A stretch of 64,000 bases of DNA from NCBI RefSeq assembly GCF_001039355.2, contig NW_019776002.1, positions 686,414 through 750,413 on the forward strand, in the 5' to 3' direction. The stretch's first letter is position 1. Each line of letters begins with the position of its first letter. This document shows positions 12,001 through 32,559 of the stretch, one piece after another. Below the pieces are notes generated by a model that ran no database searches, had not been told where the DNA came from, and was given only the letters and a program-made list of their open reading frames with translations. This DNA is from Lingula anatina. Its lineage: Eukaryota; Brachiopoda; Lingulata; Lingulida; Lingulidae. The position numbers and the translations under genes were made by a program.

Positions 12001-14776
12001 GTCATCAACAGAACCTGTTCAATGTGGCCAGGGAGATGGTAGGATACTACACACAATGCTCTGCAGAGGAAGTTGAGGCACTCTTGGCAGATCCTTTCCC
12101 AAGAAACTTTCCTGAAGATTTTTTCAAGTAAGTTGGCCCAGAATGATATGTATAAAACTGTCCAGCTTGTGCATCTGTATCTTTCAGACTAAAATGAGTT
12201 ATGCATGTCTGAATTATTGTAGATTGACAGTGTCAGAAATGTAGCCAAATTTAAAATTTTTAAAATTTCTTTTCCAGAATTACATATGACTGCAAAGGCC
12301 ATGAAAACCAGATGGTAAAACAGATGGTCTACATGTTCTATGACTTATTTGGAACTGCAAGGTATACAACTAAAAGTACCTGTTAATGCATGATTCCTTG
12401 AAAATATTTCCTATATAGACTATTAGGATTTTCATCGTAGAATGTTCTTTATTTATTGTATTAATTTTGACTGCCCATAAATTCATAAGTTAAACCATTG
12501 CTTTCAAAGTCTTATTTGAAAGTGGCAAGTTTCCACCTTATTTCCATAGTATTAACTCTTATAGGTTTGACTTGGAGACCCTGTGCCGCTTCGTCTTATC
12601 TGTGAAAAAGAGCTACCGCCACGCGGTGCCCTACCACAATTTTGCCCATGGCTTCTTTGTGTGCCACTGTCTGTACTTGGTTTTGAGAGAATTACGCTGG
12701 GAACTCTTTACAGAAAATGAGGTACTTAACATCTTATATGGCTCTGTTAAGAACATGGGGTTGATATGAAAATTTTCCAGGTAAGGTTGGATGGTGAAGG
12801 CGTTGTGGAGATGGGGAGACCATCAGGGTATTAGTAGCAATGCTTTTAAGTGGGGTTTGCCATGTTTAGTTGGGGGATCACTTAGTCAGAGGACCATCTG
12901 TTCTGAAAGTGCTCCAAATGTTCCAGGCCCTGACACTGATGGTTGCTGCTCTGTGCCATGATGTGGACCACAGAGGGAAGAACAACTCCTTCTTGCAGAA
13001 GCTAAATGAACCCCTGTGGCACATCTACAGCGGCTCTGTGATGGAGAAACACCACTTCCAGTGCACTGTTGGCATTTTGCAGGTAGGTACTCAGTCTGTG
13101 GGCCACTGTAGACTACCCCACACCCCACTCCTTCAGCGATTTTCTTTCACTATGTTTTTCTTATAGCTCAGGTCGTAGATTTGAAAGTGTCTCTTACGGG
13201 ACCTAAATCAGATGGATTAACTTACAGATTTATATTTTGACCAATTTCAAGTTTATTTGTAAAGGCAAATCCATTCCTCAGAAACAAGGTCATGATTTGT
13301 TTGGCTCCATGGGTTCAGAGGAGTACAAGGAGGCCCTCGGCATGGTCAGGACCGCCATCTTGGACACGGATCTACTCCAGTTCCTGCCGGCACAGAAGAA
13401 GGTGGCCAAGTGGCTGGAGGACGGGGTCTTTGATGTCAACAATCCTGAACACAGGTGAGCAGGGGATGGTTGGTTAGAACTCCTAACCCTCAGAGTCCAG
13501 TCATGTTTTGTTATCAGATCATATTTACAAACTGCAAGATAAATCTGCACTCTTCATGATTAATGTGATATTTCATTGTTCAGTGGATGTTTTAAACCTA
13601 GATTTACAGTTTTTTACTTTAATGTAGAACGTGAAATTCAAATGTACTGAACTTATTTGTCCATTTCAGCAGGATATTTGTTTTTACCACTGCTGTTTAT
13701 ATTGTTATCCTACAGGGGAGAATTCATATCAATTCTTATGACTGCCTGTGACCTGAACAGCATGTGCAAGCAGCAGGAATGCCACATCCGTGAAGTCTCT
13801 TTGTTATATGAAGAGTTTTATAAACAGGTATGTTGTGACAGTTTAATTGAGGAAATCTAGTTGACCACATGTCTTTGTATTTGAAGGTTTGGATATTACC
13901 ATATCTGTTAGAAAAATGAAATTGAATTATTTAACATACTTTTAAATGTCCAAGAGGCAAATATAATGTTATTAATAAACAGTGACATTTTTAAATAGAA
14001 GCATCAATCAAATTCTATCTGTGTAAAATGTCTGTAGGGTGATGAAGAAAAACTGCATGGGGTGGAACCTCTCCCCATGATGGACAGAAGTCAGAAGGAT
14101 AAAATTCCAAGTCAACAGGTGGGAAAATAATAACATTTAGTCTTTTGGATAACATTCTTCACTAATTTCCTTGAAATGATAGAGTTGATCCCTGCATTGG
14201 TAACTCTGAAGCTAATAAATATCAGTGCCTCTAGTCCAAAACTGCAGGTATAATACAGAATTTACCAAGATTTGTGCACATGTGATGTCCACGCAGCTGC
14301 CATAGAATCTTTTTATCTTAGCTTACCACCCTTCTGTCAAACAAAAAGGAAGGGTTAAAGGTAAAATGTAATTTTTAGGATTTTTATTTCTGCCTAGGTG
14401 GGCTTCATTAAGCACATTTGCATCCCCTGCTATACCACCATTGTCCACATCTTGCCTTTTATGCAGCCCATGTTAGACGGCCTTCAGTAAGTAGTAGTAC
14501 TTATAGCAGGATTTCAGAATAGGTCTTGATGTAATTAATGGTTTTAATCTTGGATGGACAGAGGACTTCACTTGTCAAATGATACATAATCTTTGGTACG
14601 AGTAGTTGATTGCTCTCGAGATACTCAAATTGAGTTTTTATGAAAAGATGAGGAAGAAGGAATCAATTTCACCAGCATTTGTTCTTTGTAGGAGGAATTT
14701 AGAGTACTGGCAAAGTTTACAAAACAAGGAAGCCATGTGGGAACCGGAGAAATCTCGCCCTACCCCAGAGAGTTAA
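5669..14776 (+). CDS. PDE10A: cAMP/cGMP phosphodiesterase 10A (dual GAF plus PDEase), 25 exons, about 799 aa
   Basis: PDE10A hydrolyses cAMP and cGMP to 5'-NMPs. Exons: 5669-5780, 6260-6400, 6930-6967, 7173-7281, 7591-7640, 7955-7992, 8236-8332, 8545-8635, 9243-9301, 9623-9673, 9818-9876, 10053-10104, 10258-10400, 10654-10746, 11062-11189, 11433-11491, 11985-12127, 12278-12361, 12565-12721, 12927-13082, 13282-13454, 13716-13827, 14038-14118, 14398-14486, 14692-14776. They sum to 2400 nt in one frame. Diagnostic PDE10 features are the N-terminal [16 protein letters not shown] ending [13 protein letters not shown] with [15 protein letters not shown] and [12 protein letters not shown], then the catalytic domain with [20 protein letters not shown] and [13 protein letters not shown]. 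Metal-binding His/Asp residues and the purine-clamp Gln region are present. YHNFAHG departs from the usual YHNWxHA. An upstream in-frame ATG at 5600 is an alternative start. Confidence 0.95.
7674..7735. repeat. Imperfect AAT trinucleotide microsatellite
   Basis: AAT/ATA units run with a few interruptions inside a PDE10A intron. Confidence 0.8.
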
Positions 14777-15999
14777 TGGGTGGAGCTGTGCATGCACACC
14801 TTACAGTAGCCTTTTTAAAATGTAAAAATGAACATGTACTTCTGTAATATCTGTATTGCAGTTGAAGGCAAATTATCATTCTTAAGCATGAAAATGGTCA
14901 ATGTTCAATATTTAAAACAAAACAGTTGTCACAGTATATTTCAAATATTTCCAAGGATCTAATTGTTATTCAAGTTTTTTTTTTTTTTTCATTTGAATAA
15001 AGTTGATACAGTAAAAGGTGGGTGTTCATTACAAATTCAGTGGCAGTTTTTGTTTTCACCAAATCAAAAAATAAAATAAAAAAGAAGAAAAATGATAATA
15101 CCAATAATGTTATTTTATTCAAAATAATTCTCATGAATCCATGTGCAAGGAATGAAAAACTGGCACAGCTAACATTACCAGTGTAAGAATTTGACATTTA
15201 CACTATAGCGCCCAGAAGCAAAAAAGAATGGACACTTTTCTACTATTTGCAAGTGGCTTTTTTTAAACATGGACATGCTGAACTAGTAAAATGGGCGTAT
15301 TTCCATGGGTGATATAGCGCGTTTAATATAGGCAATGTTGACTATGTTGAGAAATTTAACATCTTGAATCCTAGAACTAAACAAAGATGTACATAATTAT
15401 GTCCATATAAAGCTATGATATTCATACAATATTTGTGCTGTTGTACATCAGCCTAATCTAAACGCGTACAAAAGTGGGAAATCGTGCAAGCCTAATGATT
15501 TTATTGTGACATTTTTTTTTTTGCACAACTATACTGGTATTGTTCAAAATACAAGGCCAGAATGACAAGTTCTTAAGAGCAAACTGCAAACATTTTACAA
15601 AATGCTATGAAATGTCTTGATTAAAATGAAATCACAACTAATTTATTTCTTTGTGCCGACTTCTGTCAACTTAAGTTTTCAGGACTTTCTACAGTTTCAG
15701 TCAATTGTTTCAATACCGATGTCAATACCTCATTACTGGTACATGTCCAGATAATATCAATGTTTTCAATGATTGCAACCAAGAAATAACACTAGTTGTT
15801 CCTGAAGACAGCACGTTAGGTGTCAGAGACATCTAATACCACAGTGGTCAACCATGCCATCTCTCTTTACCTCTGTACTGTCAGCAACAATGTCAACTCA
15901 AGAGCGCCTCTTGAATGACAACAAATTTCATGAATAAAAGTCTACATAAATAGTTTGCCTGCTACATTATTAACAATATCAAATTTGATTGTTTTCCCC
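14777..15999. other. Convergent 3' region between PDE10A and SNX3
   Basis: No gene was found. The stretch should hold the 3' UTRs of both genes, since PDE10A ends at 14776 and SNX3 (minus) ends at 16000. An AATAAA occurs near 14995 on the plus strand and could serve PDE10A. The rest is AT-rich and featureless. Confidence 0.5.
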
Positions 16000-16221
16000 T
16001 CACGTTGTTCTAACTTTTCCAGGGACATAGTTTTTATCTATCATGGGTTCTTGTAGAAACATGTGTAAGCATCTTTCATTCTGTGCCAATGGGTGCCCTG
16101 CAACCCTATAAATAAACAAAGAAAATTGATATATCTTGTGTCGGGTCATAAATCAGTTAACACATGTTAAAGGATTAAAACTACAGCAGTTGCAATAAAT
16201 AAATAAATAAATATTACATTA

Positions 16222-16261
<40 letters not shown>

Positions 16262-18704
16262 GGCCCTAAAAATGACTTTGAACATGTACTTATCTTTAAT
16301 GAAATAATTAGGACAGATGAATGTTTGTTGTAAAGGAAAAAATTGCAAAATGCAATCCCAATCTTTTTAAGGGGAGTATTTAACAAACTGTCTATCACAC
16401 AATTCTTGAAATCAACTGAAAAATTGATAACATTTATCAAGATAGAAGACTATGTTTTTCCAAATGAGTGGTTTGAGGAATGCGTCTTCACTTACTTGTT
16501 GACAAATTGCTCTAATCCTTTCCTTCGTTCTTCAATAAATTCATCCTCAAAAATGCCGTCGTCTCCTCGAAAGGGCAGCTGCCTTTTTAACGCTTTGCCT
16601 GGCAGAGGGGGGACCACAATCTGAAGAAAAGAATGTGATATACAGCACATAATAATAATAATTACACCACAGACACAAAATGCATGCTTCATATTGACTT
16701 GCAGATTTATTATTAAGTGAATGCATATGTCTGCAACAAAAAATAAAACTGGGTGATATGTAAATTCAAAGAAATGCCTAGCTATGTATTTTTATTCATA
16801 GATATGCTCACATTAGTGTATCTCTGTATGCATTTATGGTACACCTGATCTCTCTTTTTTAATGTCAGGTATCAGACATTACTGATTATGACTGAACAGT
16901 CTATGACTAAGGCTTTCACAGCCAGAATATAAATCCAACATCCAGGAAACCAATACAGTTCTGTTATATTTCTGCACAGCCACTTAATTATCTGCTAAAT
17001 GAAGCCTCTTCTGTTAACACCCAAAATGGGATGATGTTATTATCATTCGTTGTACTGCATCAGGCCACTGAATTTCCATATAAATCTGATTGAATTTTCC
17101 AATAATGTGCAGTCTACATATGTTTGGGTGAGAGAAGAAGGAATTTATTCCCAACAGAATATTAAACAGAAAGCACACATTTCACACTACTGTGTACAGC
17201 AAGCACCTGCCGGTTCAGTTATGGTGGATCATGTGATACAATGTAGCTTGGTGTACAAGATAACTGACCATCATATCCCCAGCCAGGATAACATGACCCA
17301 AGATAACAGGCTTAGATGACAGTCTTATCTGTGTCTTGCAGCTTACACTAACTGCCCATTCAAAACTACTGAATTCTATCCAATCAGCAAATCCACTTCA
17401 TTTCCCTGATATCACTACTAAATTTTGTTCCTATGATTTGCTACGAAGATAAAGTAGGAACAAACTGATAATTTCAGAGACTTATTGAGCACAGGCACAA
17501 AATGTCTGCCTAAGTGCAACAACTGTTTTTTACATTCTACAATTCAATAGCTACCTTGGTATCTCTTTCTAGCTCTATCTGTAACAATTCAAAATCTCTG
17601 TATCTACAATATTCTACAATTTATTCTATATATTAGTCTCTATAGCTACCTTGCCATCTCTCTCTAGCTTATTCCATAACCATTCCGAGTCACTGTACTT
17701 CTACAATATTCTACAATTTATTTTAAATCTTAGTCTCTCCAGATACCTTGCTATCTCTCTCCAGCTCATTCCGTAACCATTCAAAATCACTGTATCTTCT
17801 CCGTGTGCTGGACTCCTTCATCTTGAATACTGGCAGATTTGTCTGAAACCAATGAGACGTGAATTAGCACAGCAATATCAGTTTAACACAATATCAATCT
17901 TGTAAGTCAATAATGCAGGTTTAATAATGAAAAATGAAAATGCAATTTTGGTAAATAGAAAGGAAGTGTGCATACTGGCACTTCATGGTAAACAATGTCA
18001 CTACACAAAATTTATTTTTGCTTTCGTTCTTAAAACATTTGATATTCAATGGGAAAAGTAGCTAAATTACTGGAGTACATTTTGTCCTTATCATCAATTT
18101 TAAGGGCGGGGGGGGGGCGGGGGGGGTCAATAAGTTTGACATATATTTAGTCTGGTGCTTATTTGTACTGGGGAGATCTAAGTTATGGACAAATTCTTAT
18201 GGATAATTGGTTACTTTGGAAACAAAATTAACGACATGCTGTTAAGAGTATTTTATAAATCTGTGGGAGTAAAGTTTGACAGTACTTGTTCAATAATTAT
18301 TAACTGTAGACAATTTCTTTATTGAGCTTTCAAAGCAAGCTAACAAAATCAGTGCAATATGTGCGTAGTGGACTGACTCAGCATGGCGAATAAATAACAA
18401 AAGCTGACATATTATTATACTAACCACCAACAATGTGTCAGTGTCCCCAAACTACCCCAAATTTGGAGGAAGTATGGTTGATTGACATGACTTGGGGCTT
18501 GGGGACGGAAACAAGATCACTAGATATTTTGTAATAAATTCTCACCCTCATGCGAACTTCATAGTCTGTAAACCTCTTTTTCCCGATACCGTGGGTCTCT
18601 GCATTCAACACGTCTATTTCAAGAAAGTTTGCTGGAGGAGAGTACGCATCTTCTAACGTTTGTTTCTTCGATTGAATCCTCGCTGTCGCGCCGACACCAG
18701 CCAT
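16000..18704 (-). CDS. SNX3: Sorting nexin 3 (SNX3/SNX12 type PX-domain protein), 4 exons, 161 aa
   Basis: SNX3 is a PX-only sorting nexin that binds PI3P on early endosomes and supports retromer recycling, notably of Wntless. Exons on the minus strand: 18546-18704, 17747-17842, 16496-16620, 16000-16105, with consistent phases. The product starts MAGVGATARIQSKKQTLEDAY and has the family block PPANFLEIDVLN. The PX core shows TRRRYSDFEWLRNELERDSK with the RRYSDF phosphoinositide-binding motif, then VVVPPLPGKA-like and RQLPFRGDDGIF segments. The last exon encodes VAGHPLAQNERCLHMFLQ. Length matches human SNX3 (162 aa). SNX3 and SNX12 cannot be told apart with certainty in an invertebrate with a single gene. 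The intron downstream of exon 2 carries decayed tandem copies of the exon end. Confidence 0.95.
16226..16259. repeat. AT dinucleotide microsatellite
   Basis: A pure AT repeat follows an A-tract, within the last SNX3 intron. Confidence 0.9.
17540..17800 (-). repeat. Three tandem copies of the 3' end of SNX3 exon 2 plus flanking intron
   Basis: The true exon end (17747-17800) is followed on the minus strand by two degenerate copies, at about 17640-17700 and 17550-17605. Read on the minus strand these resemble YSDSEWLWNKLERDGK and YRDFELLQIELERDTK, beside YSDFEWLRNELERDSK of the real exon. Each copy is separated by a related AT-rich spacer (CAATATTCTACAATTTATT). The period is about 90 bp. Confidence 0.8.
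18103..18128. repeat. G-rich homopolymer tract
   Basis: An almost unbroken run of G with two C interruptions lies in SNX3 intron 1. It could form a quadruplex or be a sequencing-prone site. Confidence 0.6.
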
Positions 18705-27371
<8,667 letters not shown>

Positions 27372-28966
27372 AAAACAGCTGGGGAAGTAGGGGAACTGCG
27401 ACCATTGAATCTCTTATCAGGGTTGTCTCACTTTGACTGTGGTATATAGAAGACTGAGAACTATTCTTATATTCATTATCTGTAGGATCCTAATGGCTAA
27501 TCTGTTTTTGGAGGTAGTTTAGAGGGTTAATTATGTAACAAAACTGTTTGACTAGTGAAGATGTGTGATGGATGTTTTATTGATCATGTGATTTTATTCT
27601 CTGAAATAATGTGACTGAAATAAGTGAAACAAGTTTTCTTTATACTGAAATCCACTCTACATCAGGCACATCATCCCTGGATATTTATGGAATTTCTAAT
27701 GTTTTAGCAGCAGTAATAGTTTTCTTTTGAAATATGCACTGGATCGGTTCACGTCTCCAAAGACTTAAACTGGCAATGAAGCCTTGAAGATCATTGTTCC
27801 AACTGTCCAGGTTGCTATGCTTAGTACCAGTTTCTTATTTCTGGTCTCTCTCTGCTTGTGATGGCTTTTATCCATTTTTTTTTTATTTTCCAAGACCTTA
27901 TGGTACAGCTTTATTATAATTATTTTTTTAAATTTACATTGTGACAATATATGTTAAATTTTATTTGTTAAGTTTGTTCTATCTCAGTATTCTGATAGCC
28001 TTTTCTGCAAGATAACTTTCAAGTACTTTGTTTCTTTAACTGCTTGTTAACTATATGTACATGTTTACTAAATGCAGAGGAAAGGGATATTTTGCATTAT
28101 GTTACGATTAACACATTTTGTTTAACACAATTTGATGAAGAATGATTCTTTTAAGTAAATTCAATAAAAGAGGAAATGTTATCAAAACGAAGAGCAATTT
28201 AAGCAACTTGTATAGCAAATACAACAAAACTTATTCAAGAGGCAAAAGAGCTCTCGTCCCAATATTACTTGGGAAGACATTAATTTCAGATCAATGGACA
28301 GTATTTGTGAGGTTTTTCATATACATGGTTGTTATTTTTGGAATAGATGAAATAAAGTTATATTTGGGTAATAATTGTATTTGTGTTTTATTATATGCAA
28401 TAAGAAAGTATAAAAACAACCAAATAAAAAATGTTTTTCTTCCTGTGCCCTAGTGCTTGTCAAAACTGGTCATTAAAACAAATGGTGAAATAAGTAGTGT
28501 GCACATATTACAATTATCTTTGTGGCAATCAATCCTTTACATTTTCTATGTACCAAATGTTTAACAGGCAAAAATGTTATAACGTCTGTATATAAAAATT
28601 AGAAACATGTACTGCCATTTGTCCATATTATTCAACATCCAAGAAGCCCTCTTCCTGGTCTGGCCACTTCCTGGTTTGGTCCTTAATGACCACCTTAAGT
28701 CACCATTTTAGAGACTTAAGGAATATTCAGTGATCTATACAAGGGATGCAAAAACTTCAGTCAGTTTCAGTTTTATATCTCTGGCAATCTCCAAACTATG
28801 CATTTTTCTGGACAATGTATTATAAACCAGACATGAGCCTAAGTTTAAAAAAAAACTGAATATTTATCATGGGACCTAACCAGCTGGGGGTCTTGGGGCC
28901 GCCTTAGAATTGAATTAAAAATATGCGGAATTTCACATTTCAGTGAAAAAAGCTCATGTCTGATAA
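27372..28966. other. GFUS 3' UTR and intergenic space
   Basis: No gene was found. AT-rich sequence follows the GFUS stop. AATAAA-type signals occur near 28160 and 28350. A 103-codon open frame at 28142-28453 has no recognisable feature. Confidence 0.4.
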
Positions 28967-29659
28967 TCACGGAGTTTGTTGTTTTAAAGCGTTGTCATAC
29001 ATAGCAGCACCATACTTAGTCTCAAAGCTTTGGTTTGCCCAGATCCTTGTTCTTTCAGAGGCCAGGGAGGTTTCTTCCCATGAACCACTGGTCATCTGTT
29101 CCCAGTCCACCTTGCTGGAGTAGCAGTCCTCTGGATGAGTGGCTTGATTAAGATAAGCACGTCCAATATAGGGGCAAGGGTACGTGTAGAACAGATAGCA
29201 AATCAATACTATGACCAGATATACTAATGTGGTCAGACCTCCTATAATACCACGAAGTACAAAATTCTCCTGTGGAATGTCATGTACTGTCAGTGACAGT
29301 GTCACATTGACACTGGATGTCATATCTGAAAGAAGACACAACCACTGCCCTGCGTCATTTAATTGGAGTTCCTTAAAGTACAGGCTGTTATTGGCGTCCG
29401 TGTAGACCCTCCCTCCATCAAGACGTGAACTGACGTTAAGGAAGGTCCCATTGTTAGTCCACCACCTCACACAGCTCGTGTAGCCCCAGTGTACAGCATT
29501 AAATCCCACTGCCAGACATTCTCTTACAAAGCCTTGGCTATAGTACTGAGTGGAAGTTCCATTTACGTAATAAATATATGCCTCTCCAGCCACGCTGACC
29601 GACTGCCAAGTGACCAACTGGACAAGAAAGAACTGGACCTTCATGACTAATGAAAGCAC
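28967..29659 (-). CDS. Single-pass membrane protein with one Ig-like domain, 230 aa, function unknown
   Basis: An N-terminal hydrophobic segment (VQFFLVQLVTWQSVSVAG, about residues 8-25) looks like a signal peptide. The ectodomain (about 26-128) carries five N-glycosylation sequons (NGT twice, NVS, NNS, NVT) and ends in the Ig hallmark DAGQWLC followed by a beta-strand-like SVNVTLSLTV. A transmembrane helix is at about residues 137-158 (IIGGLTTLVYLVIVLICYLF). The 70-residue cytoplasmic tail is Tyr/Trp-rich and ends near YGAAMYDNAL. The coding region is one exon; a pyrimidine tract and AG lie just upstream of the ATG, so a 5' UTR exon is likely. An internal Met at residue 6 (MKVQFF) is an alternative start. 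Not recognised as a named family; receptor or adhesion roles would be guesswork. Confidence 0.7.
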   Translation of the reverse strand: MLSLVMKVQFFLVQLVTWQSVSVAGEAYIYYVNGTSTQYYSQGFVRECLAVGFNAVHWGYTSCVRWWTNNGTFLNVSSRLDGGRVYTDANNSLYFKELQLNDAGQWLCLLSDMTSSVNVTLSLTVHDIPQENFVLRGIIGGLTTLVYLVIVLICYLFYTYPCPYIGRAYLNQATHPEDCYSSKVDWEQMTSGSWEETSLASERTRIWANQSFETKYGAAMYDNALKQQTP

Positions 29660-29883
29660 TATGCATGTCTGAAAACGTTAATATTATGAGACTCTTACAA
29701 ATCAAACTTGACAGTGTAGATCTCTAGGACCTTTAGTGAACATGATATCAGTAAGATGTCCTCATCTTGTTATCTTTATAAAGGAAGGTCAAGATACAAG
29801 GTTCAGTATATGGTTGATGCCTTAGTAAAATGTTCTGCTTTTATACATAGCTTTATAAGCACCAAGAAAGTTGAACAAAAAAT

Positions 29884-29920
29884 GTGTGTGTGTGTGTGTG
29901 TGTGTGGGGGGGGGGGGGAT
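29884..29920. repeat. GT microsatellite followed by a G tract
   Basis: A TG dinucleotide run passes directly into a 12-nt G-run. Confidence 0.85.
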
Positions 29921-30544
29921 TAGCAATGTATGGAAATTGTAATTCAACATTTTTTATTGACAAAAAATATTTTTATAAGTCCATATGTGCCAACATAATA
30001 ATAAATAAACTAAGTCTTCAATATAAAATCTTTTATTAACTCACCAAGAATTGTACATCAGATGCATAAATCAACACTCCAGGTCAGTAATGACTTGTCT
30101 TAAAATATTGAGAATATCAACAACTGTTCATATCAGTTAAGATAACATAAGCCTCATGACAAAGCACTGATTAAGTTCAGTACCTCTTTGCTATGCATCT
30201 CTACTGGTTCAGATCTGTATTAACTCAGAATTACAAAATGTAAACCCAAGTACTGTATGTGCAAACTTGCACATGAATCTGTGTTGTGGATACTGTAGAA
30301 TTTAATTCAAACATTAGAAAATTAAACTTACTTTCTACTTCAATGTGCTGTGTTTGACATGGAACAACCCCTTGACACCAAACATGAGAAAAAAGGTTAC
30401 AAAAAAAAAAAAATTCTGATATATTCAAATAATACGCATACAAAAAAGGAGACCTAAAAAAGGGCAAAATACATCACAAAATACAGCAAACATACACATT
30501 CATTTATATACATACAATTCAATTTCAAAAACAAAGCTATCTAT

Positions 30545-30870
30545 TTTCTTCCTTACATAGAAATACCATTAGAAATTTAGCTAGATTCAGATGTTCAAAC
30601 CACAAACTACCAACAGAAGTAGGTAGGCAGCACAATGTAAAAAGATCAAAAAGAAAATGTAGCCTTTGTAATAACCAGGTGGAAGATGAGTTTCAATATA
30701 TAATGGAATGTAGTTACTTTAAAAAGCAGATCTATTTATTTACATGAACGTTTCACTGACAGACCAAATACCTTAAAATTCCATTCTCTCTTTTCTTCAG
30801 AAAATAGAATTACACTCTCCAAATTATCAAAGTACATTTCATTTATCAATAAGAGATTCTCTGGAAGGTA
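30545..30870 (+). mobile_element. Decayed 3' end of a LINE reverse-transcriptase ORF
   Basis: Plus-strand translation shows the conserved C-terminal block of non-LTR retrotransposon polymerases: an arginine/phenylalanine segment (LARFRCSNHKLPTE) followed by the zinc-knuckle-like CSLCNN-x-VEDEFQYIMEC and an aromatic FKKQIYLF. Stop codons follow. Only the 3' end survives; no EN or RT core and no poly-A end were found. Confidence 0.6.
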
Positions 30871-31585
30871 AAGCATTATACTCTTGTAGAATGTTGTATT
30901 AGTATCCCTATGTTGAATATTGTATTAGTACATGTACCTCCATGTCAAATGTTACACCATAATATTGAATGTTGTACACACATCTTCATATCAAATGTTG
31001 TACTATTATATCTATGCCGAGTTAAATTAGTAATTCTGTGTAGTAGCTCTGTGTTGAAAATTCTATTTGTATCTCTATGTTGAAAATATTTAACTCGTGA
31101 GACTGAATAAACTTGAAACTTGAACATTATTGTATGTTAGGTCATAGCCTTTGTAATAATTGTGCTTGTACTAATAAACACTTCTCAATCTTTAATGCCT
31201 AATAAATTCAAACATGATATTCAAGATGCACTAATGGCATTAACAGGAAATATGCAAGTATTAAATGTCTTCCACTGTAATATAATGCTGCTGTTCAGAA
31301 TAATTTAAGGTTTACAGAAGCTTTGATTGTTACACACAAGACTGCAAAAAAAGTTGATCTTTGCTGTCAATGAATTGAAATCCAAAAAAATAATTTTTGA
31401 TAAAGTGGTTAAAACTCACACTGAAAATTGTCAGAAAGTGTTATGGAAGTTGTCTGGAAATGCCTCTATCTGAGGAGATACTTCACCTACATTGTACAGT
31501 GGCTCCCTCTACAGAAACAAAGCAAAACGTATAAAAAATTCTTCCTAAAGAACCTGAATAGATAAAAGGTCCAGGTGAAATCCAG
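30871..31585. other. AT-rich non-coding stretch with degenerate short repeats
   Basis: The segment 30880-31090 contains several diverged copies of a phrase like TCTATGTTGAA(A)ATT...GTATTAGTA with a period of about 35-60 bp. No gene was found. Confidence 0.4.
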
Positions 31586-32369
31586 GGCCTGGTTTCATCA
31601 AGGCTGGATAGCACTATCCTACGGATAAAAATGGCCACTATCCTCTCGATAGAGCTATCCAGAGGATAGTGCATTTCATCAACAGTGGATAGCGTTACCC
31701 AGGGGATAAATCAGCTTATCCAGAGGATATAAAGTTGTCCACTCAAAATAGGTGGGATAAATCTGCTATCATGCTGTTAAATCAAGCAAGATGGCAGATC
31801 TGCTTGGTTTAGCTGTAAATCCTATGAGATTTCACAGACGTAGAATGATAAGAGAGAGAACTTTCAGAAGAGGTGTTTTTGTTTTTGACGCTATGACTGA
31901 TATGGAGAAGATGTGCTTCAGCAAGGCCTCTATTGATTATATAACAGATTTGATAAAAGATGACATCGCACCTGCTACCAACAGAAACCATGCAATCTCT
32001 GCGAGAGACCAAGTAATGATTGCTCTGCGATTTTACGCAACAGGATCAATGCTGCTCGTTACTGGCCACACTCACAGCGTGAGCAAGGCTTCAGTAAGTC
32101 GCATAGTGGCTCGTGTTTTGGAGGCACTGTGCAGAAGAAAGGATGATTTCATAAAATTCCCAACTATACCTAATGCCAAAGGAGAAGTGAGAAGAGGTTT
32201 TTACAAGATTGGAAGAATGCCTGGTGTAATCAGATGCATCAACAGCACACAGTTAAAAATCCAGGCTCCATCTGAAAATGAAGCTAACTTTGTCAACAGG
32301 AAAGGCTTCCACAGCTTTAACATTCAAGCTGTGTGTGATCACAAAGGTAATTCACTTTTATTTTACTAA
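31586..32369 (+). pseudogene. PIF/Harbinger 5' end with HARBI1-like nuclease fragment
   Basis: A terminal segment GGCCTGGTTTCATCAAGG follows a CAG trinucleotide (possible 3-bp target site). A cluster of GGATA/TATCC motifs spans 31605-31760, resembling subterminal binding sites of the partner Myb-like protein. The ORF at 31791-32369 (192 aa) matches the N-terminal half of the HARBI1 nuclease: helix-turn-helix segment with SKASVSRIV, then MPGVIRCINSTQLKIQAP and FHSFNIQAVCDHKG. The family's first catalytic Asp sits in a GCIDGTH-type motif and is Asn here. The rest of the catalytic domain and the 3' terminal repeat are absent. It may have an intron donor at CACAAAG|GTAATT. Confidence 0.75.
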
Positions 32370-32559
32370 AAACATACTTTTTAAATTGACAAAAAAATCT
32401 ACATTTCTATGGACAGGATCTACCAAATGAGCCCAGTCAGCCATTTTGTTAGAAAGTATGTCACGACCTTGAATTTGGTAGACTTGTCAGCCACTGAGGT
32501 CACAGATGGTGAGGAAACATTCTTTCCTTAATGGACATTTTCAGTAAGTACATTTGGCT

